NCBI GenBank assembly: GCA_002731985.1
Contig: PCCT01000028.1
Span: 21,868-39,449, forward strand
Origin: Nitrospinota bacterium
GTDB lineage: Bacteria > Nitrospinota > Nitrospinia > Nitrospinales > VA-1
Reading direction: 5' to 3'
Length of the DNA stretch: 17,582 nucleotides
Position numbers and translations under genes: made by a program. Below the pieces are notes generated by a model. It had not been told where the DNA came from. It worked only from the letters and a program-made list of their open reading frames with translations, and searched no databases. Shown here one piece after another: positions 1 to 8,428 of the stretch (positions are counted from its first letter, which is position 1; every line of letters begins with the position of its first letter).

Positions 1-2
1 CC

Positions 3-374
3 CAGGCGTTAGGCCCTGTACAGAAAACTCCTAATCAGGTATCGCACGAGATTTCTTCGGCAGAAAGCAAAGTGCCCTCTGGCGGCTCACAAAGCGGAGC
101 CCAGACCGATACGGTTTCATTGTCCCAACGTGGACAAGCCGCCGTCAGTCAACAGGTAGAGAGCAGTGGGGGCAATGGAGCTGGTTCTGAACTGCGAAAA
201 GTCGATGTGACAGGTGACAATAAAGTGATTGTCAAAGTCATCGATGGCCGCACTCAGGAAGTCGTTCGCCAAGTCCCGGAAGCAGAAGAAGTCCGCCTCA
301 AACAGGCCATTCAGGAAAATGTAGCTAACTTAACAGATTCCGGGACCGACGAGCATATAGATACCAATATCTAG
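3..374 (+). CDS. flaG: FlaG-like flagellar protein, 5' end outside the window
   Basis: The frame is open back to the first bases of the window with no stop, so the gene begins upstream and only the last 123 codons are seen; the GTG at 72 need not be the start. The N-terminal part is rich in Ser, Gln and Gly and looks disordered. The C-terminal 60 residues match the FlaG pattern: a beta hairpin with VIVKVIDGRTQEVVRQVP, followed by an amphipathic helix. FlaG proteins are small flagellum-associated proteins usually encoded near flagellin and fliD and affecting filament length. The next gene starts 12 bases after the TAG stop, so the two probably share a transcript. Family assignment rests on this C-terminal motif; the exact role is inferred. 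Confidence 0.75.
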   Translation, partial: QALGPVQKTPNQVSHEISSAESKVPSGGSQSGAQTDTVSLSQRGQAAVSQQVESSGGNGAGSELRKVDVTGDNKVIVKVIDGRTQEVVRQVPEAEEVRLKQAIQENVANLTDSGTDEHIDTNI

Positions 375-386
375 CAGGAGGTCGTG

Positions 387-632
387 ATGGATGTTTCCAG
401 TTTAGGAAATTACACGGCCGCCAGTTGTTTTGCAGCTGACGGCGCTATCGATGAGACCCTGAGAAACGAAATTTCAAAAAGACGATCCCTTGGTTCCCAG
501 GTTCTGGTTGTACCTAGTGGGCAGAGAAGTCTGGTCATACCTCCCATGCCGACCGATGAGATGGACCAGGATGGCAACCCTGTTCAGGAATTCGATCAGG
601 AAACCGGTTTCAATGTCAATTTGAAAATCTGA
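387..632 (+). CDS. Small unknown protein downstream of flaG
   Basis: An 81-residue protein that I do not recognise. A perfect AGGAGG at 376-381 lies 5 bases before ATG 387. The GTG at 384 would be only 2 bases away, so ATG 387 is the better start. The product has a Ser/Ala-rich N-terminus, one Cys near residue 14, a basic stretch (SKRRS) and an acidic, proline-containing C-terminus ending in NVNLKI. No signal peptide or membrane segment is visible. Its close spacing behind flaG suggests a flagellum-related role, but this is context only. Confidence 0.6.
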   Translation: MDVSSLGNYTAASCFAADGAIDETLRNEISKRRSLGSQVLVVPSGQRSLVIPPMPTDEMDQDGNPVQEFDQETGFNVNLKI

Positions 633-798
633 TTAAATAAGCAGGGCAGAAAATTTCCCGCCAAATTGAGCGCGAGTGGATCGACTCTGTCACGAAGCAC
701 CCGCCGAGGCAGGATGGACTCAGGAGCGCTCTGTGTTTTTATACCCCCTTAAAGATTCTTCCACGCCAGAGTGCAGGAATGTAGCTTGCCTGAAAATT

Positions 799-1356
799 TT
801 AGCCCAGGGCTTTCATGAAGCGTGATGTGATTTCTTCTGGTGTGTGGTGCACCCGTCCGGTTGCTTTGTCGAATGATGGCTCGACCTTGATTAGCAAAAG
901 TGACGGCCCTTCTTTACCTATCAATTCCTGATAAGCGGATTTGATCTGTTCTTTTTCCGTGACCCTTTTTGTGTGAGTATATCCGACGCTTTTTGCAACG
1001 TCATCCAAGGCCACGGAGCTGGATAGGGTCCCTTGTCTACCTGTAGATTCGTAGACCTCGTTATCTATAACAATATGCAAAAGATTCCGGGGTGCGGCGG
1101 CGGCAATCATAGCCAAAGTTCCCATTGACATAAGAACGTTCCCATCCCCATCTATAATAATAGTTTTCTGATCAGGACGACTGACGGCGACTCCCAGTCC
1201 GATTGAGGATGCAAGCCCCATAGACCCGATCATATAAAAATTCCCCTCCCGGTCCTTGAGATTAAACGATTCACGGCAGATGAATCCGTTAGCGTGAATA
1301 ACAGGTTCATCCGTCAGAAGCGGAATAATTTCTTCAAACGCTTCAGTGCCCTTCAT
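799..1356 (-). CDS. ThDP-dependent decarboxylase, beta half (ComE/Ppd C-terminal type)
   Basis: A 185-residue protein matching the C-terminal ThDP-binding half of phosphonopyruvate and sulfopyruvate decarboxylases. The ThDP/Mg motif is visible as GDGN at residues 70-73 (GDGNVLMSMGTLAMIA), followed about 25 residues later by IDNEVYESTG, which supplies the second metal-binding Asn. The frame stays open upstream to 1542 but there it only shadows the alpha gene. ATG 1356 gives a protein that starts where ComE-type subunits start. It overlaps the alpha gene by 14 bases, suggesting translational coupling. It should pair with the alpha subunit to decarboxylate a 3-substituted pyruvate to the aldehyde. 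Substrate (phosphonopyruvate, sulfopyruvate or another 2-oxo acid) cannot be decided here: no PEP mutase or coenzyme M genes are in the window. Confidence 0.8.
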   Translation of the reverse strand: MKGTEAFEEIIPLLTDEPVIHANGFICRESFNLKDREGNFYMIGSMGLASSIGLGVAVSRPDQKTIIIDGDGNVLMSMGTLAMIAAAAPRNLLHIVIDNEVYESTGRQGTLSSSVALDDVAKSVGYTHTKRVTEKEQIKSAYQELIGKEGPSLLLIKVEPSFDKATGRVHHTPEEITSRFMKALG

Positions 1357-1840
1357 CAAAAAATCCTTTCCCGACCAGCAAGGTATATGGCAGACCTTCT
1401 TTAATTTTCTGGAGCGCCTTATCGAGGGACTCTTCGTAATTATCTGCTGATATAACCGAATATTCCATACCGGCAGTTTGTAGCAGTTGTTGGTTGATCT
1501 CCCCCATGATGATATGTTCGGGAGCGTCCTTTCCGTCTTCACCCCGCCAGCTCATGACCACAAGCACAGGAATCTTATAGATAAGATTGAGAGACGTAAA
1601 AGCGTTGAGACAGTAACCCAGACCCGAGTTTTGCATGAGCAGAACTGGAAGCTTACCTGCCAGATAGGCCCCGGCACACAGCCCCACAGCCGCGTCTTCT
1701 CTCACCGCAGGGTAATAGGGTGTTTGCGGATCATCGTCAAGAATGCGAATCAATCCTGAAAGTAGAGAACAGGGGACTCCCGAGTAAAAGTTAAACCCTT
1801 TGCTCGAAAGCAGTTCTGAGAAAATTTTTGAAGACAGCAT
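1343..1840 (-). CDS. ThDP-dependent decarboxylase, alpha half (ComD/Ppd N-terminal type)
   Basis: A 165-residue protein matching the N-terminal pyrimidine-binding half of phosphonopyruvate/sulfopyruvate decarboxylase. Visible family motifs are GVPCSLL at residues 21-27, VREDAAVGLCAGAYLAGK with the likely cofactor-activating Glu48, and LMQNSGLGYCLNAFTSL. Length fits separate ComD-type alpha subunits (about 170 residues) rather than the fused enzyme of about 380 residues. The gene starts 17 bases after the epimerase stop and overlaps the beta gene by 14 bases, so the three look like one operon. No good Shine-Dalgarno precedes ATG 1840. A TTTTTT run (coding sense) lies just inside the overlap. 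Shifting frame there would fuse the halves, so a sequencing indel in a once-fused gene is a less likely alternative. Confidence 0.8.
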   Translation of the reverse strand: MLSSKIFSELLSSKGFNFYSGVPCSLLSGLIRILDDDPQTPYYPAVREDAAVGLCAGAYLAGKLPVLLMQNSGLGYCLNAFTSLNLIYKIPVLVVMSWRGEDGKDAPEHIIMGEINQQLLQTAGMEYSVISADNYEESLDKALQKIKEGLPYTLLVGKGFFDEGH

Positions 1841-1857
1841 GAAAGACTTGTATTGGA

Positions 1858-2796
1858 TTACCAGTTTTCGACATGACGGTCACCGCCATACTTGTTTTGC
1901 AGTTCGTGAATGAGTTTAACGTATTCCTTGATGCCGTCCAGCCCTTTGAACTCAACTCCCAAATCACATGCGGCCTGATTGGACATAGCGACACCTTCTT
2001 CACCCATAACGCCTTCTACTTCTCCGAATGAATCGACCACTTCGGAAATCATTCTACCCAGTTCCAGATTATGGATGTGACCGTCTATGAGGTGATAAAT
2101 TTTACCGGAGGCTTCTTTGTTCCCCAAAACTTTTGTAACCGCTTGGCACACAGCTTCGACAGAGACATACTTTGTGCTTCCTTTGACATCGACATTATAG
2201 TTCGTGGCAAGAAAATCTACAGTCTGGAACCATTCCGATTTTGGGAGGTCGGGCCGCACACCATAAACCGTGACCGGACGCAAAATGGATATATCAAAAG
2301 AGCGGTTTCTTGCATGAAAAAAACAAAACGATTCAATCGACGATTTGATAGCACCATAAAGCGAACTTGGTTGCACCGGATGAGACTCATCAAGCGGATT
2401 GGATTCCTCAACGGCAGGTTGAATGGATCCAAACACCGCACATGCACTCATGAAAATCACTTGCTTCACTTTAGCGTTTTTTGCCGCTTCAAGCAGATCG
2501 AAAGAACCGTTCACGTTGGCTTTAACAAGTTCATCCGCTGTCTTGACGGGGCCCGGAAAATGGGCGAGATGAATCAAAACTTCTGACTCCTCTACAAGTT
2601 GTTCGAGAGATTCCTTGTCTTCCAAGCCTCCGATAACATAGTCTATATCTTCATAGGCTTTTAAATGATCAACAATGCTGTTTTCCCGGATAAGCGCTTT
2701 AATACTGTTGGTGCTACCGTCCGCATTGGGAGCGGATAATAGTTTTATCAGGTGAGACCCGATCAATCCGGTGATCCCGGTGATAGAAATTTTCAT
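1858..2796 (-). CDS. NAD(P)-dependent epimerase/dehydratase (extended SDR)
   Basis: A 312-residue extended short-chain dehydrogenase/reductase. The N-terminal Rossmann motif is G7-ITG-LIG13. The catalytic set is visible as Ser117 in SACAVFG and Tyr147-xxx-Lys151 in YGAIK, followed by ILRPVTVYG, typical of sugar-nucleotide epimerases and dehydratases. Length is normal for the family. Such enzymes act in the cytosol on NDP-sugars, often for surface polysaccharide or flagellin glycosylation. The substrate cannot be read from sequence. It is the first gene of a likely three-gene operon with the split ThDP decarboxylase, so both may serve one modification pathway (inference). The 257 bases upstream hold no gene that I can see. 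Confidence 0.85.
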   Translation of the reverse strand: MKISITGITGLIGSHLIKLLSAPNADGSTNSIKALIRENSIVDHLKAYEDIDYVIGGLEDKESLEQLVEESEVLIHLAHFPGPVKTADELVKANVNGSFDLLEAAKNAKVKQVIFMSACAVFGSIQPAVEESNPLDESHPVQPSSLYGAIKSSIESFCFFHARNRSFDISILRPVTVYGVRPDLPKSEWFQTVDFLATNYNVDVKGSTKYVSVEAVCQAVTKVLGNKEASGKIYHLIDGHIHNLELGRMISEVVDSFGEVEGVMGEEGVAMSNQAACDLGVEFKGLDGIKEYVKLIHELQNKYGGDRHVENW

Positions 2797-3053
2797 GTTT
2801 ACGCTCCAATATCGTTTTGCGCAGGAGAACTAAATATTTTATCCAGCGTTCCCTGCGACATTTTTTTCTGATGGACCATTTCACGAAGATGACAAATATT
2901 TAAATCCGCGATTATTCCGTGAAAGAGCCAAGACGTTTATTAAGTTTCAATAATGAATTTGCTTGAAACAGGAATCCAAGGATTATGTATAACTGATACT
3001 CATTTAGTCAACCGATTTTTTGGGAATTCACTTGTAAATTACAATTCCATAGC

Positions 3054-5681
3054 TCAGGCATTAGCGATAGCCGCCTGTGCCGCTGCCAAGAGGGCTGTTG
3101 GAACGCGGAAAGGGGAACAGCTTACATAATCCAGACCCAGTTGATGGAAAAACTGGATCGAAGCCGGGTCGCCCCCATGTTCTCCGCATACTCCAATATG
3201 CAGATTCTTATTTATGGGCCTTCCTTTTTCAACGGCTATACGGAGTAATTCACCCACTCCGCCTGTGTCCATTGTTACAAACGGATCCAACGGCAATAAA
3301 CCTCGTTCTATGTAAAAAGGGAGAAAGCCTCCAGCATCGTCACGACTCAGCCCCAAGGTCGTTTGCGTGAGATCGTTCGTACCAAACGAAAAAAAATCGG
3401 CTCGAACCGCAATTTCATCGGCTGTGAGAGCCGCCCGCGGCAGTTCGATCATTGTTCCTACCTTGTATTTTAGAGAGACATCCGCTTTTTGGATCACCTC
3501 TTCTGCTTCTTTGATCACGAGTTCGCGAAGGGTATCGAACTCATCGACATGACCAACCAGTGGAACCATGATCTCGGGAAATACTCTAATTTTCTTTTTT
3601 ACCAGTTTGCAGGCCGCTTCAATGATCGCTCGAGTCTGCATCTGATAAATTTCAGGGAAAGTAATTCCAAGACGGCAACCCCGGTGCCCCAGCATGGGGT
3701 TCAGCTCTGTCATGACATCAATCTTCTTTTTCAGCGCGGTAGGGGAAATTTTCATTTCCTTTGCCAAAATTTTTATTTCAGGAGCCGAATGAGGGAGAAA
3801 TTCATGCAAAGGCGGATCGAGCAATCTAATAGTGACAGGTAGTCCTTCCATAATTTTAAAAATTTCACTGAAATCGGATCGCTGAATAGGCAACAGTCCT
3901 TTTATTGCTTCTCGCCGACCCTCCACTTGATCTGAAATAATCATTTTGCGGAAAAGGAAGATACGTTCTTCATCAAAAAACATGTGCTCCGTACGACATA
4001 AACCAATGCCTTGGGCGCCAAAATCTCTTGCCACGAGCGCATCATGAGGTGTGTCGGCGTTTGCACGAATTTTAAGAGTACGCGCTTCTCCCGCCCAACT
4101 CATCACACGGCTGAAGGAGCTTGTCAGGCGAGGCCGGGTCAAGGGAACTTTACCTTTAAGAACCAGCCCCTGAGAGCCGTCGATTGTTATCGGGTCATAC
4201 TCTTTAATGGTTTTTTCGTTCAAGGTCGCTTTCTTTTTCTTTATATTGACATCCAATCCTCCACAACCTGAAACACAGGGTTTGCCCATGGCCCTGGCCA
4301 CCACCGCCGCATGAGAAGTCATGCCTCCTCTAGCTGTCAAAATACCTTGTGCGACATTCATTCCATTAATATCTTCCGGTGATGTTTCCATTCGAACGAG
4401 AATCACTCTTTCCTTCTTCTCGGCTAGATCCAAAGCACTTTTCGGAGTAAATACGATCTTTCCTGTTGCCGCTCCCGGTGACGCGCCCAAACCTTTTGCC
4501 AGGATATGTGTTTTAATTTTGGGATCGATCATAGGATGGAAAATATGATCCAGTTGATCCGCCGGGATACGCATGAGTGCTTCCTGTTTACTTATCAGGC
4601 CTTCGTTGACCATATCGACCGCAATTTTTATCGCGGCCGCCGCAGTGCGCTTGCCCGATCTTGTTTGCAACAGATACAACTTGCCATTCTCAATAGTGAA
4701 CTCAATGTCCTGCATGTCTTTGTAGTTCTTTTCCAGCTTCATGAAAACAGTTTCCAGGGAACTGTGGGCTTCGGGCATCTCTTGCTGCAGGTTTTCAATA
4801 TTGAGAGGCGTGCGTATTCCAGCTACAACATCCTCGCCCTGGGAATTGACCATATATTCACCATAATACTTTTTCTCCCCCGTGGCTGGGTTACGAGTGA
4901 ATGCTACTCCAGTTGCTGAGGCTTCTCCCATATTGCCGAAGACCATGGCTTGAATATTTACCGCCGTTCCCACATCATGTGGAATATTGTTAAGCTTTCG
5001 GTAAATTACCGCCCGCTCGGTATTCCAGGAATTGAACGCGGCTTTTATAGCAAGCCTAAGCTGTGAACGCGGGTCATCGGGAAAATTTTTTTTCGTAGAT
5101 TTTTTAACGATATTTTTAAATTTCTGGATAATTGATTTAATATCTCTAATCTCCAGATCCGTATCAAACTTGACTTTGCGGAGTGTCTTTTGTTTGGTGA
5201 GAACTGATTCGAATTTAGTCCATTCGATTCCTAAAACAACATTACCAAACATCGATATAAACCGACGGTAACAATCAAGGGCAAATCTTTCATTGTGGGT
5301 GTTATCGGCCAGACAGCTAAGAGTATTGTCGTTTAAACCAAGGTTGATGACGGTATCCATCATTCCTGGCATTGAAACGTTCGCGCCAGATCGCACTGAA
5401 ACCAGAAGAGGTTGAGTACGGCTTCCAAGTTGCTTATCCATCACCTCTTCCAAAATGCCCAGATTTCTTTGGATCTCGTCCCATAATCCCTCTGAAAAGC
5501 GGTTCTTGTTTTCGAAGTATTCTCTACATGCTTCTGTGGTAATTGTAAATCCAGGAGGAACGTCAATGCCCAGGGAGGACATGGTGCCAAGGTTTGCACC
5601 TTTTCCACCCAGCAGGTGGGTCATGCTTTCGTTGCCTTCAGTTCGACCGGCTCCAAAAAAATAAACGAATTTGCGGCTCAT
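3054..5681 (-). CDS. ppdK: Pyruvate, phosphate dikinase
   Basis: PPDK interconverts pyruvate + ATP + Pi and PEP + AMP + PPi. The protein is 875 residues, the usual bacterial length. It starts with the characteristic KFVYFFGAG and LLGGKGANL of the ATP-grasp domain. The central swivelling domain carries the phosphorylated His457 in GGMTSHAAVVARAMGKPCVSG. The C-terminal PEP/pyruvate barrel carries Cys832 in GVCGEHGGDP. A GTG five codons upstream (5696) keeps the frame open, but family members start at the M-x-K-x-VYFFG position, so ATG 5681 is chosen; neither start has a strong Shine-Dalgarno. It lies 197 bases downstream of glyS with hairpins between, so it may have its own transcript. In an autotroph or gluconeogenic cell it would supply PEP; the PPi could feed the HppA encoded in this window. 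Confidence 0.95.
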   Translation of the reverse strand: MSRKFVYFFGAGRTEGNESMTHLLGGKGANLGTMSSLGIDVPPGFTITTEACREYFENKNRFSEGLWDEIQRNLGILEEVMDKQLGSRTQPLLVSVRSGANVSMPGMMDTVINLGLNDNTLSCLADNTHNERFALDCYRRFISMFGNVVLGIEWTKFESVLTKQKTLRKVKFDTDLEIRDIKSIIQKFKNIVKKSTKKNFPDDPRSQLRLAIKAAFNSWNTERAVIYRKLNNIPHDVGTAVNIQAMVFGNMGEASATGVAFTRNPATGEKKYYGEYMVNSQGEDVVAGIRTPLNIENLQQEMPEAHSSLETVFMKLEKNYKDMQDIEFTIENGKLYLLQTRSGKRTAAAAIKIAVDMVNEGLISKQEALMRIPADQLDHIFHPMIDPKIKTHILAKGLGASPGAATGKIVFTPKSALDLAEKKERVILVRMETSPEDINGMNVAQGILTARGGMTSHAAVVARAMGKPCVSGCGGLDVNIKKKKATLNEKTIKEYDPITIDGSQGLVLKGKVPLTRPRLTSSFSRVMSWAGEARTLKIRANADTPHDALVARDFGAQGIGLCRTEHMFFDEERIFLFRKMIISDQVEGRREAIKGLLPIQRSDFSEIFKIMEGLPVTIRLLDPPLHEFLPHSAPEIKILAKEMKISPTALKKKIDVMTELNPMLGHRGCRLGITFPEIYQMQTRAIIEAACKLVKKKIRVFPEIMVPLVGHVDEFDTLRELVIKEAEEVIQKADVSLKYKVGTMIELPRAALTADEIAVRADFFSFGTNDLTQTTLGLSRDDAGGFLPFYIERGLLPLDPFVTMDTGGVGELLRIAVEKGRPINKNLHIGVCGEHGGDPASIQFFHQLGLDYVSCSPFRVPTALLAAAQAAIANA

Positions 5682-5728
5682 CGGGATGGCAGACACCTGA
5701 AAGTTTGATTATGGATAAATAATTTAAT

Positions 5729-5784
5729 CCCACAAGTGGGTTTTATTTCTCGTGGCTTCGTCCAAGACCCCTTGGGGTGCCACG
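5729..5784. other. Two inverted repeats in the ppdK leader
   Basis: In the gap between glyS and ppdK, CCCAC-AA-GTGGG sits at 5729-5740, followed on the plus strand by TTTTATTT. A larger structure has outer arms CGTGGC (5751-5756) and GCCACG (5779-5784) and inner arms CCAAG (5762-5766) and CTTGG (5771-5775). Neither has a proper U-run on the minus strand, so I do not call an intrinsic glyS terminator. They would form hairpins in the 5' leader of ppdK mRNA if transcription comes from upstream. Confidence 0.4.
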
Positions 5785-5893
5785 GCTTTAAAATAATACT
5801 TTATACCCCAGCTTACCATTAAAATTCTAATGAGTGGAGGGGTTGCTAATTAAAGTGGAAAAGGGTATCCAAAGGCGAGGTGGTTTTCCAACT

Positions 5894-7960
5894 TTACTTG
5901 AGAACGATTTTAGAAAAGTCGGCAATAGTTGAAAATAGGAGGGAGATGTGTTTTAGCAACCGAAGTCTGTTTATTCTCAACTCGTCTTCCCTGACCATGA
6001 CCATGACGTTATCGAAAAACCCATCTACAGCCTCTTTGATCTCGACAATTTTCTCCAGAGCCTGGGGGAATTCTTTTTTGTCCAGACAGTTTTCTACCGG
6101 TTCTTTGATGCGCTGATATTCATCGTAGAGTTTTTTTTCGGCAGGTTCTTTTAACAACGATACTTGCACTTCACCATCCGCCTCCTCGTTTAATATGCTA
6201 ACCACTCGGCGAAAAGCTGTGGCAAGAAGTTCGAAGTGCGGTTGTTTTTTTAAATCGGAAAGTGCAATCACTTTCTGTTGGACATCAGCCAGCGAGTCAA
6301 TGCCGGCGGATAGGACAGCGTCAACAGCGTCGTAAGGATATTCCTGACCGCTCAAAAAAGTTTTATACCGCTGTGAGAACAAACCAATAGTGTGCGTGCG
6401 AACTTCATCCGGCGTTAACTTGATTTTATCCTTGAGCCGGTCGATACCTTTTTCGATCAATGTATCCAGAGAAACCTGCCATCCCCGGTCCAGTACAATT
6501 TGAATGATGCCAAGTGAATGTCGTCTCAAACCGTAAGGGTCTTCGGAGCCTGAAGGAATCAGTTTCACCCCTATGCAACCCAAAATGGTGTCCAGCTTGT
6601 CGGCAATAGATACTATAGATCCCACTTGGCTGGAGGGAGATTCATCCCCCTTAAACGCAGGGCTGTAGTGCTCCTTGATCGCTAACCCGACTTCAGAGTC
6701 TTCTCCCGAATGGTCTGCATAATAGCCACCCATGATCCCCTGCAGTTCAGGAAACTCATACACCATTTGACTGACTAAATCTGCTTTACAAAGCCAGGCG
6801 GTTCTGGAAACCTGCTGAATTTTTTCGGGACAAACTTCTTTTGCCAGAAATTCTGCAAGAGCCACAATGCGTTCTACTTTTTCATAAGAGGTTCCGAGGA
6901 CTTTTTGAAAGGTCACCCTCTTCAAGGGTTCCACGAAATCTTCCAATTTTTTTTTGCGGTCTTCATCGAAAAAGAATCTGGCGTCCTCCAACCTGGCTCT
7001 GAGAACCCGTTCGTTCCCATGCTGAATTTCCCCTCCAGATCCTGGTTTCATATTGCTGATAGTAATGAAGTGAGGCAACAGGTCGCCTTGCTCGTTGACC
7101 ACGGGGAAATATTTCTGGTGGTACTTCATTGTGATAATAAGCAACTCGCGAGGCAATTCAAGAAACCGTTCTTCAAAGTTTCCGCGTATGGCAAATGGAA
7201 ACTCAACCAGATAATTAACTTCTTCAAGCAAGTCAGAGTCGAGTTCTATTGTGCCGCCCACTTCTTCCGCCAGCAAAGTTATCTGGTCAACTATGGCTTG
7301 TTTTCTTGCGACCGGATCCACCAGAATAAAATGTTTTTCGCACGAATCAAGATAACTGGTCACTCCGTTTACCTTGAAAGATTCCGAACTCAGGAATCGA
7401 TGTCCGTGCGAAACATCGGCACAGGAGATTCCTTCATAGTTAAAGTTCAGAGGTTTATTTTCAAAAAGTGCCGCGATCCAGTGGAGAGGCCTAACGAATG
7501 AAGTCTTTCGGTTTCCCCAGCGCATCTTTTTTGGAAAGGGTATGTTGCCTATCAGGTCCGGAAGAAAACTATTCAGAATATCCGCAGTCGGTTGGCCCGT
7601 TTTTTCTATCCGGGCACAAACCACCTCTCCCTTGGGAGTTTTCTCAACAGTGAGTTGGGAAACGTCTATGCCTTTTCCACGGGCAAACCCCAAGGCCGCA
7701 TTGGTAGGGTTCCCTTCGCCATCGAAAGCTACTTTGACGTTGGGTCCGAAATGGGTTTCGACAACATCTTTCTGCTGAGCATCAACCCTATCGAACGAAA
7801 CTACAAGACGTCTTGGCGTTCCCATGACTCGGCCGTCATCAGCCTGAATTCGATTTTTTTCAAAAAACACGGACATCTCATTTTTTAAATAATCCAGGGC
7901 AAGGCCCATAAAACGTGACGGGATTTCTTCGGTACCAATCTCTAAAAATAGTTCAGGCAT
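5894..7960 (-). CDS. glyS: Glycine--tRNA ligase beta subunit
   Basis: This 688-residue protein is the beta chain of the bacterial alpha2beta2 glycyl-tRNA synthetase, which charges tRNA-Gly; the beta chain provides most tRNA binding and the anticodon-recognition domain. The N-terminus (ELFLEIGTEEIPSRFM) is the family signature, and the interior has the typical KKMRWG and ADKLDTILGCIGVKLIPSGSEDPYGLRR segments. The length is as expected, and the start is unambiguous although no strong Shine-Dalgarno precedes it. Normally glyS follows glyQ directly. Here glyQ ends 660 bases away, with a plus-strand ORF region between them, so glyS probably needs its own promoter; a candidate is at 8047-8074. Confidence 0.97.
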   Translation of the reverse strand: MPELFLEIGTEEIPSRFMGLALDYLKNEMSVFFEKNRIQADDGRVMGTPRRLVVSFDRVDAQQKDVVETHFGPNVKVAFDGEGNPTNAALGFARGKGIDVSQLTVEKTPKGEVVCARIEKTGQPTADILNSFLPDLIGNIPFPKKMRWGNRKTSFVRPLHWIAALFENKPLNFNYEGISCADVSHGHRFLSSESFKVNGVTSYLDSCEKHFILVDPVARKQAIVDQITLLAEEVGGTIELDSDLLEEVNYLVEFPFAIRGNFEERFLELPRELLIITMKYHQKYFPVVNEQGDLLPHFITISNMKPGSGGEIQHGNERVLRARLEDARFFFDEDRKKKLEDFVEPLKRVTFQKVLGTSYEKVERIVALAEFLAKEVCPEKIQQVSRTAWLCKADLVSQMVYEFPELQGIMGGYYADHSGEDSEVGLAIKEHYSPAFKGDESPSSQVGSIVSIADKLDTILGCIGVKLIPSGSEDPYGLRRHSLGIIQIVLDRGWQVSLDTLIEKGIDRLKDKIKLTPDEVRTHTIGLFSQRYKTFLSGQEYPYDAVDAVLSAGIDSLADVQQKVIALSDLKKQPHFELLATAFRRVVSILNEEADGEVQVSLLKEPAEKKLYDEYQRIKEPVENCLDKKEFPQALEKIVEIKEAVDGFFDNVMVMVREDELRINRLRLLKHISLLFSTIADFSKIVLK

Positions 7961-8241
7961 GAGGTAGATGTTAGTCTATTAATTAAATAATAAAATTCGG
8001 CGCGGACACGGCTTGGGAAATCTAGGCCTACAAACTCAAAGGGTTGATGATAGTTGAAGTGGGTTAATTATCAAGCAAAAAAATAGTTCCGTTTTTTTCT
8101 GTTACCGACAAGAAAAAGCCCAAAACATCCGGCCAACACCATCTAACAGTAAATGTAACGCCTTACTGCAAAGTACGAATTATTATCGCGTCTTAAACCG
8201 CTCAATACCTTTAACATCAAACTTTTGATTAAGCTAATCCT
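7961..8241. other. Intergenic stretch between glyS and a small plus-strand ORF
   Basis: AT-rich stretch with no recognisable gene or RNA. It contains the candidate glyS promoter and a short inverted repeat CAGTAA (8147-8152) / TTACTG (8163-8168). The whole non-glyQ/glyS interval runs to 8619 and also holds the two small plus-strand ORFs described separately. Confidence 0.5.
8047..8074 (-). promoter_or_regulatory. Candidate sigma70-type promoter for glyS
   Basis: Reading the minus strand, TTGATA (8069-8074) and TATCAT (8047-8052) are separated by 16 bases; each matches the consensus at 5 of 6 positions. The predicted transcript would start near 8040, about 80 bases before the glyS ATG. The match is by eye only. 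Confidence 0.4.
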
Positions 8242-8361
8242 GTGATCACTTTCATCACTATAGTTGTTTTAGCGGTCGTGGGTCTTGGACTTATTATGGT
8301 CGTGAAAGGCGGCAAGTCAGATTCACAAGCTTCAAGGAGCGGCATTCAGAAGGATAACTAA
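8242..8361 (+). CDS. Possible small membrane-anchor ORF (first part of a split TPR gene?)
   Basis: GTG 8242 opens a 39-codon ORF. Residues 1-21 form one strongly hydrophobic segment (MITFITIVVLAVVGLGLIMV), followed by a basic, polar tail (KGGKSDSQASRSGIQKDN). It would make a single-pass membrane peptide. No clear Shine-Dalgarno precedes GTG, and GTG is the only start in the frame. The next reading frame (+1) is open from 8306 into the TPR ORF. A single-base change before 8361 would therefore join this anchor to the TPR segment in one protein of roughly 125 residues. I therefore think it may be the N-terminus of a broken membrane-anchored TPR gene rather than a free peptide. Confidence 0.35.
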   Translation: MITFITIVVLAVVGLGLIMVVKGGKSDSQASRSGIQKDN

Positions 8362-8428
8362 TCGTAAACAATCTGCCGTTCATTATAAAAATGCCGCTCA
8401 ACTTTTTATAAAAATCAAAGATTGTAAA

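Noticed and set aside
721..742. GAGCGCTC palindrome followed by TGTTTTTA as a terminator for the flaG pair
   Set aside because: The palindrome leaves almost no loop; a foldable version has only 3-4 pairs, so support is too weak.
1357..1542. N-terminal extension of the beta decarboxylase subunit
   Set aside because: These 62 codons overlap the alpha gene in another frame and show no ThDP-family features; ATG 1356 fits the family start.
2944..2969. Inverted repeat GTTTCAA / TTGAAAC downstream of ppdK as a terminator
   Set aside because: Only 7 AT-rich base pairs around a 12-base loop, about 85 bases after the stop, and without a U-run in the ppdK direction.
3077..5664. Plus-strand ORFs opposite ppdK as genes
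   Set aside because: They are short, overlap each other and lie antisense to a strongly conserved gene; none shows a recognisable domain or ribosome binding site.
8147..8168. CAGTAA/TTACTG repeat as an operator
   Set aside because: A six-base arm in AT-rich DNA is expected by chance, and no regulator gene is nearby.
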